A stretch of 64,000 nt of DNA from JANWKQ01 sp964624635. GTDB taxonomy: Bacteria > Bacteroidota > Bacteroidia > CAIKAF01. The position numbers and the translations under genes are program-made. Location of the stretch: positions 1 to 64,000 of the forward strand of contig CAZUXM010000001.1 of the NCBI GenBank assembly GCA_964624635.1, read 5' to 3'. Shown one piece after another: positions 17,823 through 27,023 of the stretch. The notes under the pieces were generated by a model that was not told where the DNA came from, did not search any database, and saw only the letters and a list, made by a program, of their open reading frames with translations. The first letter of the stretch is position 1; every line of letters starts with the position of its first letter.

Positions 17823-18587
17823 ATGGAAGAAAAAATCACTTGTATTATTGTAGATGATGAAGCTAGAGCCAGACATACGTTGGCATCATTAATTACCGAA
17901 TACTGCCCGGAGGTGGAAATCATTGATCAATGCGACAATGTGCCAGCTGCTGTAATATCCATTAATAAAAGTAAACCCAACGTTGTTTTTTTGGATGTTG
18001 AAATGCCCGAATACAGCGGATTCGAGCTTCTTGATTTTTTCAGAGATATTGACTTTGAAATTATTTTTGTAACCGCTTACGCAGAATATGCTATCAGAGC
18101 ATTTGAGGTATCTGCCATCGATTATATTCTCAAACCGGTACAAATTGATAATCTACAAGCAGCCGTTAAAAAGGCGCTTACGAAAAAGAAAAATTCCAAC
18201 ATACAGCAAAGATTAGAGCTTCTAAAGATAGCTCATCAAGGAGAACAGATTACTAAAATTGCTCTTCCGATGGGTGATGGGCTATTGTTTATTAACATAG
18301 CTGACTTAGTGGTTCTGGAGGCTGATGGCTCATATACTACCGTATATATGAATGATGGTTCAAAAATAGTGGTGAGTAAAAAATTGAAATTTTTTGAGGA
18401 CCTATTGGAAAATAGAACCGGTTTTTATCGACCTCACCGATCATTTATTATTAATATCAACTTTATTAAAAAGTACATTAGAGGAGAAAGTATTCTCATC
18501 ATGGATAACAATGTTCAAGTTTCTGTTTCAAGGGAAAAAAAGTCTGAATTTGATACATTACTTAAGCAGCTTAGACTCACCTTTTAA
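17823..18587 (+). CDS. LytR/AlgR-family response regulator
   Basis: 254 residues: receiver domain with acidic pocket IIVDDE, phospho-acceptor Asp58 (VFLDVEMPEYSG), Thr82 (FVTAYAEYA) and Lys102 (LKPVQ), then a LytTR DNA-binding domain from about 150 (VLEADGSYTTVYMNDG and FYRPHRSFIININFIKKY). It probably binds tandem LytTR boxes at target promoters. It is the partner of the kinase at 14815-17718. Confidence 0.92.
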   Translation: MEEKITCIIVDDEARARHTLASLITEYCPEVEIIDQCDNVPAAVISINKSKPNVVFLDVEMPEYSGFELLDFFRDIDFEIIFVTAYAEYAIRAFEVSAIDYILKPVQIDNLQAAVKKALTKKKNSNIQQRLELLKIAHQGEQITKIALPMGDGLLFINIADLVVLEADGSYTTVYMNDGSKIVVSKKLKFFEDLLENRTGFYRPHRSFIININFIKKYIRGESILIMDNNVQVSVSREKKSEFDTLLKQLRLTF

Positions 18588-18707
18588 TAATTTCTGCACT
18601 GAAATTTATTTTTCTATTGGAATTTGAAATGGCTTTCTAAATTTCCCGTCAGTGAACTATAAACAACTATTCATGAAAAAGCACTTTAAAAGTGGCGCTT
18701 CATAGAA

Positions 18708-18715
18708 TATGTTTG
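18708..18715 (+). promoter_or_regulatory. Candidate -7 promoter element
   Basis: TATGTTTG matches TAnnTTTG and lies 15 nt before the ATG at 18731, suggesting a short leader. The -33 TTG is not obvious. Confidence 0.4.
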
Positions 18716-18730
18716 ATCAAAATTTAATCC

Positions 18731-19684
18731 ATGAAAAAATATTTACTGGTTTTTACAGTTTTAGGAATGATAACATTAAATCATGCACAAGTTACCAATG
18801 GTCTTGTTGCTCATTATTCATTCAATGAAGCCAATGCCGATGATGAAGCAGGAACAGCTCATGGAAATGTTGTTTATGCAATCCCATCTGCAGACAGATT
18901 TGGTAACGCTAATGCTGCGTTTAATTTTTTCAATATTCTAACAGACACTGCTTACATTGATTGTGGAAATCCTTTAGTAGTTCAAGGACTAGACATAGGT
19001 TATTCCATTTCAGTATGGTTTAAGCGTCAAGGACCTTCCGTCGGATTGGAGGCAATGGTTTGTAAATGGGCTCCATCTGTTGCAAGTGAGCATTTTTTTC
19101 TAGGTGTAAATAATGATGATATTGTTTGGGCTACTGCTGGCCCCGGCAATGTTGGTACAACAGTAACTACCAATTTCAGTATGAATCAATGGCATCATGT
19201 TGTTCTTACATGGGATTCGTCGGGAGTACACAATGTTTATGTGGATAATGTTCTTACATCGAATGTCGATTTAGCGTCTCATACCGTTACTACCCCTAGC
19301 CCTGTTAACCTAATGATAGGAACTCAAGATCCTGGATACCGACAGTTTAATGGAGAAATTGATGATATAAGAATTTATAATCGTATAATTTCTGCTGCAG
19401 AGGTGGACTCTTTGTTTGATCAAACAGATCCTATAGGAATAGCCGAAGAGGAATGGGCTAAATATATAAACATATACCCCAATCCGGCTACTGATTATAT
19501 TTACATAAATAATGTAGAAAAATTCACCGGTTATTCAATTATCACTACAGATGGCAAATATTTGGTGGAAAATATTTCAAATAAACAAGCTCAAATAAAA
19601 ATTGACAACCTATTACCTGGAGTGTATATTCTTCAATTGCATACTGATTCACAAATATTGAACAAACGTTTCATCAAATTATAG
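18731..19684 (+). CDS. LamG-domain secreted protein with T9SS type A sorting domain
   Basis: 317 residues: signal peptide (to HAQ), a concanavalin-like LamG domain (about 25-230, with YSISVWFKRQG, WHHVVLTWDSSGVHNVYVDN, and FNGEIDDIRIYNRIISAAEV) and a C-terminal type A sorting domain (NIYPNPATDYIYINN to LLPGVYILQLHTD). LamG domains often bind sugars or proteins, so a surface adhesive or polysaccharide-binding role is likely. No catalytic site is seen. Confidence 0.88.
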   Translation: MKKYLLVFTVLGMITLNHAQVTNGLVAHYSFNEANADDEAGTAHGNVVYAIPSADRFGNANAAFNFFNILTDTAYIDCGNPLVVQGLDIGYSISVWFKRQGPSVGLEAMVCKWAPSVASEHFFLGVNNDDIVWATAGPGNVGTTVTTNFSMNQWHHVVLTWDSSGVHNVYVDNVLTSNVDLASHTVTTPSPVNLMIGTQDPGYRQFNGEIDDIRIYNRIISAAEVDSLFDQTDPIGIAEEEWAKYINIYPNPATDYIYINNVEKFTGYSIITTDGKYLVENISNKQAQIKIDNLLPGVYILQLHTDSQILNKRFIKL

Positions 19685-19709
19685 TTTTAGTATTTTATAA
19701 GTAGTAAAT

Positions 19710-19742
19710 CTCATCAGTCAATAGTGGATGAGGCTTGTTTTT
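19710..19742 (+). terminator. Probable terminator of the LamG gene
   Basis: CTCATC (19710-19715) pairs with GATGAG (19727-19732) across an 11-nt loop and is followed by GCTTGTTTTT. The stem is short, so confidence is moderate. Confidence 0.45.
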
Positions 19743-19846
19743 ATAAAAAATGCGTTTTATGGATTCAGATTTACACTTTATGAAAAGAAACATGTAAAAC
19801 ACATTATTATGTTTCACCTTTGAAGTATAATTCAAAAAAAGATTTC

Positions 19847-21078
19847 ATGAAAAAAGTTTTATTCTTTGTGGCTATAACTATTACGTTTAATGCATTTGCA
19901 CAAACGGTAAATATTCCCGATGCAAACTTTAAGGCCCATTTGGTAAGTGATCCCTTAATCAACACCAACATGGATACCGAAATTCAAGTAAGTGAAGCTG
20001 CCGCTTGTGTAACTATTTTTTGTTCAGGTTTAAATATTTCAGACTTAACAGGAATTGAGGCTTTCACCTCTTTGCAAACACTGGGTTGTAATAATAACCA
20101 ACTTACCAGTTTAAATTTAAGCAGTAATATGGCCTTAGTGACACTATATTGCGGTAACAACCAATTTACAAGTTTGGATGTAAGTAATCATACGGCTTTA
20201 ACAACCCTTTATTGTGGTACCGGAGGCTCTGGGTTAATAACAAGCATAAATGTTACCAATTGTACTGCATTATNNNNNNNNNNCGCTGCCAGTTTAATCA
20301 AATTTCCAATCTAGATGTTTCTACCAATACCGCTCTAACTTACCTTGATTGCAGCGGAAACAATCTTACAAGCTTAAATATTGCGAATGGAAATAATCCA
20401 AACTTTACAACCATTTACGCCTACACCAATCCTAACTTAACCTGCGTTCAAGTTGATAATGCTACTTACAGCACTACCAATTGGACAGGTGGCAGTTTTC
20501 AATTTCCCGTTGGAGTAACATTTAGTGATACTCCATGTCCAACACCTCCTAACGCTCCGAGCAATCTCGTGGCAAACCTGGTTGTTAACACTGTAAATCT
20601 TACCTGGAATGATAACTCGTCTGATGAGGATGGATTTGAAGTGTATGCACCACAATCCTTAGGTGATACTTCCGGTACATGGAACCAATTGTATTCTTTA
20701 GGTGCCAACACTTCTGGAACTACGCATAGTACTGGCGTTGATGGCCTGTATTGTTATAAAGTTAGAGCATTTAAAGGGGCACTTTATTCAGATTTTACAG
20801 AAATTGAATGTGTGTTAAAAGGAACTTCGGGGATTGGAGAAACGAATAACGAAAGTATGTTTAGTATCTTTCCTAATCCATCCAATAGTATGATCACCAT
20901 TCATGGCGAACAAACACAAGGGCATAATTTTGTTATTACGGATTTAAACGGAAGGGTAGTAATGGCTATCAATAATTATTTAAACCAACCCATATCATTA
21001 GCAACCATTACACCTGGAATCTATTTCATTTCTGATTTAAATCATTTATCAAAACCAATCAAATTTATCAAAAGTTAG
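19847..21078 (+). CDS. Leucine-rich repeat/Fn3 secreted protein with T9SS sorting domain (interrupted by assembly gap)
   Basis: Start taken at ATG 19847, giving a signal peptide MKKVLFFVAITITFNAFAQ; the upstream TTG adds an unlikely extension. It has VNIPDANFKAHLVSDP, the usual N-terminal cap, then LRRs of the form L-x-C-x-N-N-Q-L-T-S-L-D-V-S, a fibronectin type III-like domain (NLTWNDNSSDEDGFEVY), and a C-terminal sorting domain (SIFPNPSNSMITIHGE). The gap at 20274-20283 falls inside one repeat; joining with about eight bases keeps the repeat period and frame, giving about 409 residues. Likely a surface adhesin-like protein. Confidence 0.82.
20274..20283. other. Assembly gap (10 N) inside the LRR gene
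   Basis: Ten Ns between TNCTAL and CQFNQIS. The repeat period x-A-L-x-x-L-x-C requires about eight missing bases, and the frame requires a length of 2 modulo 3. Confidence 0.75.
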
Positions 21079-21101
21079 AAAATAATTTATACTACATTTG
21101 T

Positions 21102-21131
21102 AAGCTACACTCAAAGAGTGTAGCTTTTTTT
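21102..21131 (+). terminator. Rho-independent terminator abutting the next start codon
   Basis: AAGCTACACT, loop CAAAG, AGTGTAGCTT, then a run of T ending at 21131. It terminates the LRR gene (stop 21078). The next ATG is at 21132, right after the T-run. Confidence 0.85.
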
Positions 21132-22079
21132 ATGAAATTACGTACCGAATTCGTCTGCACACCATCCCTCAATAAAATTTCACATGGGGATTGCATTTAT
21201 TTTTCGGGCTCCTGTTTTTCTGAAAACATAGCTGCTCTATTATCATATCATGGGTTTCATGTATCAAGCAATAGTCACGGAATTATTTATAACCCAGTAT
21301 CCATAAAAAACAGCATACAGGATATTGCTCAAAAAAGAGAATACACCAATGCTGATATTGAATCCATCAATAGTGAATGGATTAGTTTTAATCATCATGG
21401 CGAATTCAAAAATGCCGATGCTGAAAATGTTTTAGAGAAAATAAATCAAAATATTTCAGACACATACCAACACATTCAAAAATCAAAATATATATTTATT
21501 ACTTTAGGATCATCATGGGTATATACACACTATCAATCAAATAAAATTGTAGCTAATTGCCATAAATTCCCCTCTACAACCTTTCAAAAAAGAATTTTGT
21601 CAATCAGTGAAATCAATGATGCCATTAAACAAATGATAGAGTTCATTTATTCTGTCAATAAAAGTATAAGAATCGTTTTTACATTAAGTCCTGTAAAACA
21701 TTTACGTGATGGGATAGTGGAAAATCAATTAAGCAAATCAAGATTGCATCACTGTATACAGGAGCATCTTAATGAAAACATATCCTATTTCCCTGCATTC
21801 GAAATAATGAATGATGACTTGAGAGATTATCGTTTCTGGAGCGAAGACATGATGCATCCTAATCAATTAGCCATTGATTACATATGGGAAAAGTTCTCTA
21901 ATGTGTATTTTGATTCATCAACTCTTGAAATTAACCAGCAGGTAAAATCAGTTAGACAATTCTTAGCTCATCGAATTTTATCATCTGATCAAATTAAAGC
22001 AGAAGAGCTAAAAACTCAACAAGAAAAAAAGAAAGTAGAATTATTAAAAAAATATCCTCAAATACACTTTGAAGAATAA
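21132..22079 (+). CDS. GSCFA-domain protein
   Basis: 315 residues. The N-terminus MKLRTEFVCTPSLNKISHGD and YFSGSCFSENIAALL contain the defining G-S-C-F motif of the GSCFA family, with HGIIYNPVSIKNSI after it and LHPNQ-like DMMHPNQLAIDYIWEKF near the C-terminus. The fold is related to SGNH/GDSL hydrolases, so an esterase acting on a carbohydrate or lipid is possible. No visible ribosome binding site: a terminator runs straight into the ATG. It ends in TAATG, overlapping the next gene. Confidence 0.85.
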   Translation: MKLRTEFVCTPSLNKISHGDCIYFSGSCFSENIAALLSYHGFHVSSNSHGIIYNPVSIKNSIQDIAQKREYTNADIESINSEWISFNHHGEFKNADAENVLEKINQNISDTYQHIQKSKYIFITLGSSWVYTHYQSNKIVANCHKFPSTTFQKRILSISEINDAIKQMIEFIYSVNKSIRIVFTLSPVKHLRDGIVENQLSKSRLHHCIQEHLNENISYFPAFEIMNDDLRDYRFWSEDMMHPNQLAIDYIWEKFSNVYFDSSTLEINQQVKSVRQFLAHRILSSDQIKAEELKTQQEKKKVELLKKYPQIHFEE

Positions 22080-22849
22080 TGACTAAAATTATTTCATACA
22101 ACTTAAACGGCATCAGAGCTGCAATGACCAAAGGATTAGTAGATTGGCTAAAAGGATCTGCCCCTGATATATTTTGTATTCAGGAATTAAAAGCTGAATC
22201 CACCCAATTTGATGTAAAACTATTTGAAGATTTAGGATATCACTGCTACTGGCATTCTGCACAAAAAAAGGGATATAGTGGAGTAGCCATTCTAACCAAA
22301 CAAAAACCCGAACATGTGGAAATTGGTTGTGGAATTCCTGAAATAGATTATGAAGGCAGAATCATCAGAACTGATTTTAAAGATTTCTCAGTAATGAGTA
22401 CCTATTTCCCTTCAGGAACTTCAGGAGATGAACGACAAGGATTTAAATATGAGTTTTTGGATAAATTTTACAACTATATTGAAGAACTCAAAAAGAAAAT
22501 ACCGAACCTGATTATTTGTGGTGATGTAAATATTTGTCACAAAGAAATTGATATCCACAATCCTGTTTCAAATAAAAACACTACAGGTTTTTTACCCGAA
22601 GAAAGAGCATGGGTAACTAAATTTCTTGAAAGCGGGTTTATTGATTCATTTAGAGAATTTAACCCGGAACCTCATCAATATACCTGGTGGAGTTATCGAT
22701 TTAATAGCAGAGGACAAAATAAAGGTTGGAGAATTGATTACCAGTTTGCGGCACAGCCCTTACAGAAAAATTTAAAACGGGCTGCCATTTTACCAGAGGC
22801 ACATCATAGTGATCATTGCCCCACATTATTGGAAATTGAGGTTAAATAG
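22079..22849 (+). CDS. xth: Exodeoxyribonuclease III
   Basis: 256 residues. SYNLNGIRAAMTKGL, FCIQELKAE (metal-binding Glu36), GYSGVAILTK, GDVNICHKEIDIHNP, WRIDYQFAA and a C-terminal HHSDHCPTLLEI (Asp245, His246) are the exonuclease III/AP endonuclease active-site motifs. It repairs abasic sites and 3' blocks in DNA. Coupled to the GSCFA gene by TAATG overlap. Confidence 0.95.
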   Translation: MTKIISYNLNGIRAAMTKGLVDWLKGSAPDIFCIQELKAESTQFDVKLFEDLGYHCYWHSAQKKGYSGVAILTKQKPEHVEIGCGIPEIDYEGRIIRTDFKDFSVMSTYFPSGTSGDERQGFKYEFLDKFYNYIEELKKKIPNLIICGDVNICHKEIDIHNPVSNKNTTGFLPEERAWVTKFLESGFIDSFREFNPEPHQYTWWSYRFNSRGQNKGWRIDYQFAAQPLQKNLKRAAILPEAHHSDHCPTLLEIEVK

Positions 22850-22853
22850 ACCA

Positions 22854-23333
22854 CTAGTTCCCAAACATGTTCATAGAAGGAAGCTTGTCATCAAATTCGA
22901 TGTCAAATTTTTTACCTATGATAAAAACACCACCCCTCATCGTTCCCTTAATCGTTACTCGTTTACCACCTCCTCCATTAAGAATCATTCCCATAATTGA
23001 ACTCCCCGGATCAAGTGTTGCTTCACCCTTGATGGTATAACTATCTCGTTTGTTTTTTTTTAGGGTAACTACACCCACACTTTTTACCTTTCCCACCTTT
23101 TCTTTACCCATATAAATATCAAAGTTTCCCTTTTTTAACCAAATGCTATAATTATTCGGATTATCCACATCAACCGTTACTTCTATTAGGTATTTGGAAT
23201 CAGACTTGGGAGTAAAATTTTGAAGGTTAAAATTTCCAATGGTAGGCTCTGTAAATTTACAAGAGGAAACAAAAAAAGCTATGACCAAAACAGGCCACAG
23301 CTTTTTGAAAGATATTTTTTGTGTATTTATCAN
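22854..23333 (-). CDS. LEA type 2-like lipoprotein
   Basis: Taking the ATG completed by the gap base at 23333 (ATG then ATAAATACACAA) gives about 159 residues with a basic N-terminus (KISFKKLW), hydrophobic core and lipobox FVSSC; the alternative TTG at 23288 cuts off the basic part. The rest (TPKSDSKYLIEVTVDVDNPN, followed by GKVKSVGVVTL) resembles LEA14/WHy domains, small beta-sandwiches of unclear role in bacterial envelopes. It probably overlaps or abuts the M20 peptidase stop inside the gap. Confidence 0.65.
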   Translation of the reverse strand, partial: XINTQKISFKKLWPVLVIAFFVSSCKFTEPTIGNFNLQNFTPKSDSKYLIEVTVDVDNPNNYSIWLKKGNFDIYMGKEKVGKVKSVGVVTLKKNKRDSYTIKGEATLDPGSSIMGMILNGGGGKRVTIKGTMRGGVFIIGKKFDIEFDDKLPSMNMFGN

Positions 23334-23342
23334 NNNNNNNNN
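23333..23342. other. Assembly gap (10 N) at the peptidase/lipoprotein junction
   Basis: Ten Ns. On the minus strand the flanks are AAACA and TGATAAATACAC. A single missing A would create both the TGA stop of the peptidase and an ATGA overlap with the lipoprotein start, so the true gap may be one or a few bases. Confidence 0.6.
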
Positions 23343-24709
23343 TGTTTAAGCTTGGTGTAATTTTCGTAATAGTAAGGAATCGTCTCAATTCCTTTATAAT
23401 AATTAAACACCCCATAACTTTCGTCAGGTGAATGTAAGGCATCAATATCCAGACCAAAGCCCATTAATACTGATTTTACTCCCAATTCTTTTTCGAACAA
23501 TGCAACAATCGGAATACTTCCGCCACCTCTGGTAGGAATCGGTTTTTTACCGAATGTTTTTTCCATTGCCTGGCTAGCTGCTAAAAACTCTAAACTATCA
23601 GTTGGAGTTAAAACAGGTTCACCCCCATGATGAGGTCGAACTTCCACTTTAACTGATGGCGGAGCTATACTCTTGAAGTGTTTGGTAAACAATTCAGTAA
23701 TGGTATGACTATTTTGATTTGGCACCAATCTCATAGATATTTTTGCAAAGGCCTTTGAAGGTAAAACGGTTTTTGAGCCCTCTCCAGTATATCCACCCCA
23801 AATTCCGTTGCAATCCAATGTTGGACGGGTACCTGTTCTTTCCATGGTGGTATACCCCTTTTCTCCCCAAACATCATCAATACCTAAATCCTTTTTATAT
23901 TCTTCAAGGCTAAATGGAGCTTTATTCATTTCAGCTCTTTCTTCGGCTGTTTGTTCGATGATACCATCATAAAAACCCGGAATAGTGATATGGTTATTTT
24001 CATCATGTAATGAAGCAATCATTTTTGCAAGAATGTTAATTGGGTTAGCAACGGCCCCCCCGTAAACACCACTATGTAAATCGCGATTCGGCCCTGTTAC
24101 TTCCACTTCAAGATACGATAACCCACGTAATCCTACATCAATAGACGGAATATCATTAGCAATCATAGAGGTATCAGAAATCAAACAAACATCTGCCTTT
24201 AATTTCTCTTTGTTAGCAATACAATACGGACCCAGGTTAGGAGACCCTACTTCCTCTTCCCCCTCGATCATAAATTTCACATTACAAGGCAATGAATTGG
24301 TTTTCATCATTGACTCAAATGCTTTAAAATGCATATACATTTGTCCTTTATCATCACAGGCTCCGCGGGCATAAATTCTTTCATTACGAATGGTAGGCTC
24401 AAAAGGAGGGGTAGTCCATAATTCTAATGGAACTGCAGGTTGAACATCATAATGACCATACACCAATATAGTAGGTAATTTAGGATCAATTATTTTTTCA
24501 CCATAGAGGATAGGATGTCCTTTGGTTGGGCAAATTTCAACGTTATCAGCTCCTGCTGCAATCAATTTTTCTTTTAAATATTCGGCTGTTTTCTCTACAT
24601 CTGCCTTATAAGCAGAGTCAGCGCTGATAGAGGGGATACGGATCAATTCAAACAACTCATCCATAAATCTTTGTCTGTTTTCCTGTATAAAACCTTGTAC
24701 TTTTTCCAT
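23343..24709 (-). CDS. M20-family dipeptidase (3' end in gap)
   Basis: At least 456 residues from ATG 24709 (the upstream TTG is unlikely). YGHYDVQPAVPLELW (zinc His and Asp), ARGACDDKGQMYMH (bridging Asp), MIEGEEEVGSPN (Glu catalytic pair), SDTSMI, and C-terminal DALHSPDE (His) complete the co-catalytic zinc site of M20 dipeptidases. It hydrolyses dipeptides or similar in the cytoplasm. The C-terminus is lost in the N gap, but the length already matches the family. Confidence 0.9.
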
Positions 24710-24893
24710 AAAATATATAGCTAAATGCAACTAAAAGGCGAATATATCAGTTATTATTCAATAAAGAGGTGAACCTGAAATATTGGTTGAACCAGTGGTT
24801 TTTTGGAATGAAATTTGACTTATTAGTGATGTTAATAATTTGGGAAAGAACCCCGTTTATATTAAATTAGCAGGTTCCAACAGGAAGAACGTT

Positions 24894-27020
24894 TTGAAGA
24901 AAAAGACTTACATATACATTTGCTCATTTTTTGCTAGCATCCTCCTGTTTACCAGTGTTTCAAGAGCACAATTGCAAACTACGGGGGGGTATACCCCATT
25001 TCAACTAGTTCAGGATGTATTATTAGGAAACGGGGTAGAGCTCATTAGTGTAAGTTCACAAGGAGCCAATATGGCTTTTGGTACTTTTGACGGATCCAGT
25101 TCAAATATTGGAATTAGTGAAGGGGTAATACTTACCACAGGAACCATTAGCGGTAACTTAAACGGCCCTATAGGTCCTAACAATGCGTCCAATGCAGGAT
25201 TGGATAATGGGTCAGGGGGGTACGGATTGCTTAGTAATATTGTATTTCCTACTTCCACCTTTAATGCAACTGTGTTGGAATTTACCTTTATACCTCAAGG
25301 GGATTCAATCAACTTCAAATATGTTTTCGGGTCTGAAGAGTACAAAGAATATGTAGGCTCAGATTTTAATGACGTTTTTGGATTCTTTTTAAGTGGTCCT
25401 AACCCTTCCGGACCAGCTTATGTTGATAGAAATATTGCCTTGGTTCCGGGAAGTTCTACTCCGGTAGCCATCAACAATGTAAACCATATTACAAATACCG
25501 GTTATTATTTTGATAATGAAAGTCCAAGCCCGGGAGGTACCGTTCAATACGACGGATTTACCCGACCCTTGATTGCTATGGCTGCAGTAATTCCGTGTAG
25601 TACGTATACCATAAAAATTGCCATTGCTGATGTTGGAGACCCCATCTATGATTCGGGAGTATTTTTAGAAGCCCGCAGCTTTTCTTCAAACGGGCAGGAT
25701 GTAAGCTCAGAAATTGTGGGCTCATTTAATGCTGATACCCTTTACGAAACTTGCGGTGAAGCCGAAGTAACTTTTACTATTACCGGAAATACTTCTCAGC
25801 CCAATACCATTCAATACCAAATTTTAGGAAATGCAACCAATGGAGTAGATTATACTATTTCACCTCCCGGCACCACCGTTAATATTCCTGCAGGACAAAG
25901 CACCGGTCAAATTACCATTACACCGATTAACGACGGAAACCCCGAAGGATTAGAATTTATTGTAATAGAATTAATAGATACCTCCGCATGTCCGAATGTA
26001 CAAATGCCAAGAGATACTATTTATCTTCAAAATGTAAACCCGCTTGTTATTAACGCAAGACCAGATACAGCATTGGTTTGTAATAATGAAGTATTGTATG
26101 CTTATGCCAATACATCAGGAGGAGCAGGAAATATTACACTTAGCTGGAGTGATGGATTAGGTGACGGTAATCAAATTCCTTTTATTGCCAGAAATACTGA
26201 AACTTATGTTGTAACAGCTACTGATCAATGCGGGAATACAGTTGTTGACTCATTTACTGTTATCGTTCCAAATATTACACCACTTGTATTAACCTTTACT
26301 GAAGATACTGCCATTTGCCCGGGAACCCCGGTTACTTTAAATGCAACTGCTGGGGGTGGCATTGGAGATTTAACGTTAACATGGAGCACAGGAGAAATAA
26401 ATATTTATTCAAAGTTAGTAGCTCCACAACAAACTACTTTTTATAGTGTAATACTAACCGATAGTTGTGGAAATTCATTAACTGATGGTTCTTTAGTAAC
26501 TGTGCTTGCTCCTGAAGTTTCTATTAGTTACATGTATAAAGACAACCGTGTGATTCAATTTTTCTCAACATCATCGCCTGATGTAGTTTCTTATTTCTGG
26601 GATTTTGGAGATGGACAAACCTCCACTGATCAAAACCCGGAACATACTTATGCAGATAGCGGATATTACAACGTAATGTTAGTAGTTACCAATCAATTTG
26701 GTTGTACCGATACTGCTTTTGAAACTGTATATGCATATCCTGATTTCAGATTCTTTATCCCTAATACTTTTACTCCTAACCTGGATGCACTAAATGATAT
26801 TTTCACTGGTGTTGGAATGGGATTCATTAAATATGAAATGATCATATTCGACAGATGGGGAGTTGAAATATTCCATACGGATGACATTAATCGTGGATGG
26901 GATGGAGAAGATAGAAATGGAAGAAGATGTCCTATTGGCGTATATGCTTATCGGGTAGATTTGGAAACTCCGGCTCAACTCAAGTACAGATACATTGGCC
27001 ATGTTAATTTACTCCGATAA
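24894..27020 (+). CDS. Large T9SS type B cargo: choice-of-anchor L, Calx-beta and PKD domains
   Basis: About 708 residues. I start at TTG 24894, which gives a signal peptide KKKTYIYICSFFASILLFTS; no ATG is in frame nearby, and an earlier TTG at 24840 is the alternative. Next is a choice-of-anchor L domain with NGVELISVSSQGANMAFGTF and FKYVFGSEEYKEY, then a Calx-beta-like region, a PKD domain (SYFWDFGDGQTSTDQNPEHT) and a C-terminal type B gliding-associated domain (IPNTFTPNLDALND and MIIFDRWGVEIFHTDD). Likely a surface adhesin. It is three nt from the next gene, of similar design. Confidence 0.8.
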   Translation: MKKKTYIYICSFFASILLFTSVSRAQLQTTGGYTPFQLVQDVLLGNGVELISVSSQGANMAFGTFDGSSSNIGISEGVILTTGTISGNLNGPIGPNNASNAGLDNGSGGYGLLSNIVFPTSTFNATVLEFTFIPQGDSINFKYVFGSEEYKEYVGSDFNDVFGFFLSGPNPSGPAYVDRNIALVPGSSTPVAINNVNHITNTGYYFDNESPSPGGTVQYDGFTRPLIAMAAVIPCSTYTIKIAIADVGDPIYDSGVFLEARSFSSNGQDVSSEIVGSFNADTLYETCGEAEVTFTITGNTSQPNTIQYQILGNATNGVDYTISPPGTTVNIPAGQSTGQITITPINDGNPEGLEFIVIELIDTSACPNVQMPRDTIYLQNVNPLVINARPDTALVCNNEVLYAYANTSGGAGNITLSWSDGLGDGNQIPFIARNTETYVVTATDQCGNTVVDSFTVIVPNITPLVLTFTEDTAICPGTPVTLNATAGGGIGDLTLTWSTGEINIYSKLVAPQQTTFYSVILTDSCGNSLTDGSLVTVLAPEVSISYMYKDNRVIQFFSTSSPDVVSYFWDFGDGQTSTDQNPEHTYADSGYYNVMLVVTNQFGCTDTAFETVYAYPDFRFFIPNTFTPNLDALNDIFTGVGMGFIKYEMIIFDRWGVEIFHTDDINRGWDGEDRNGRRCPIGVYAYRVDLETPAQLKYRYIGHVNLLR

Positions 27021-27023
27021 AAA

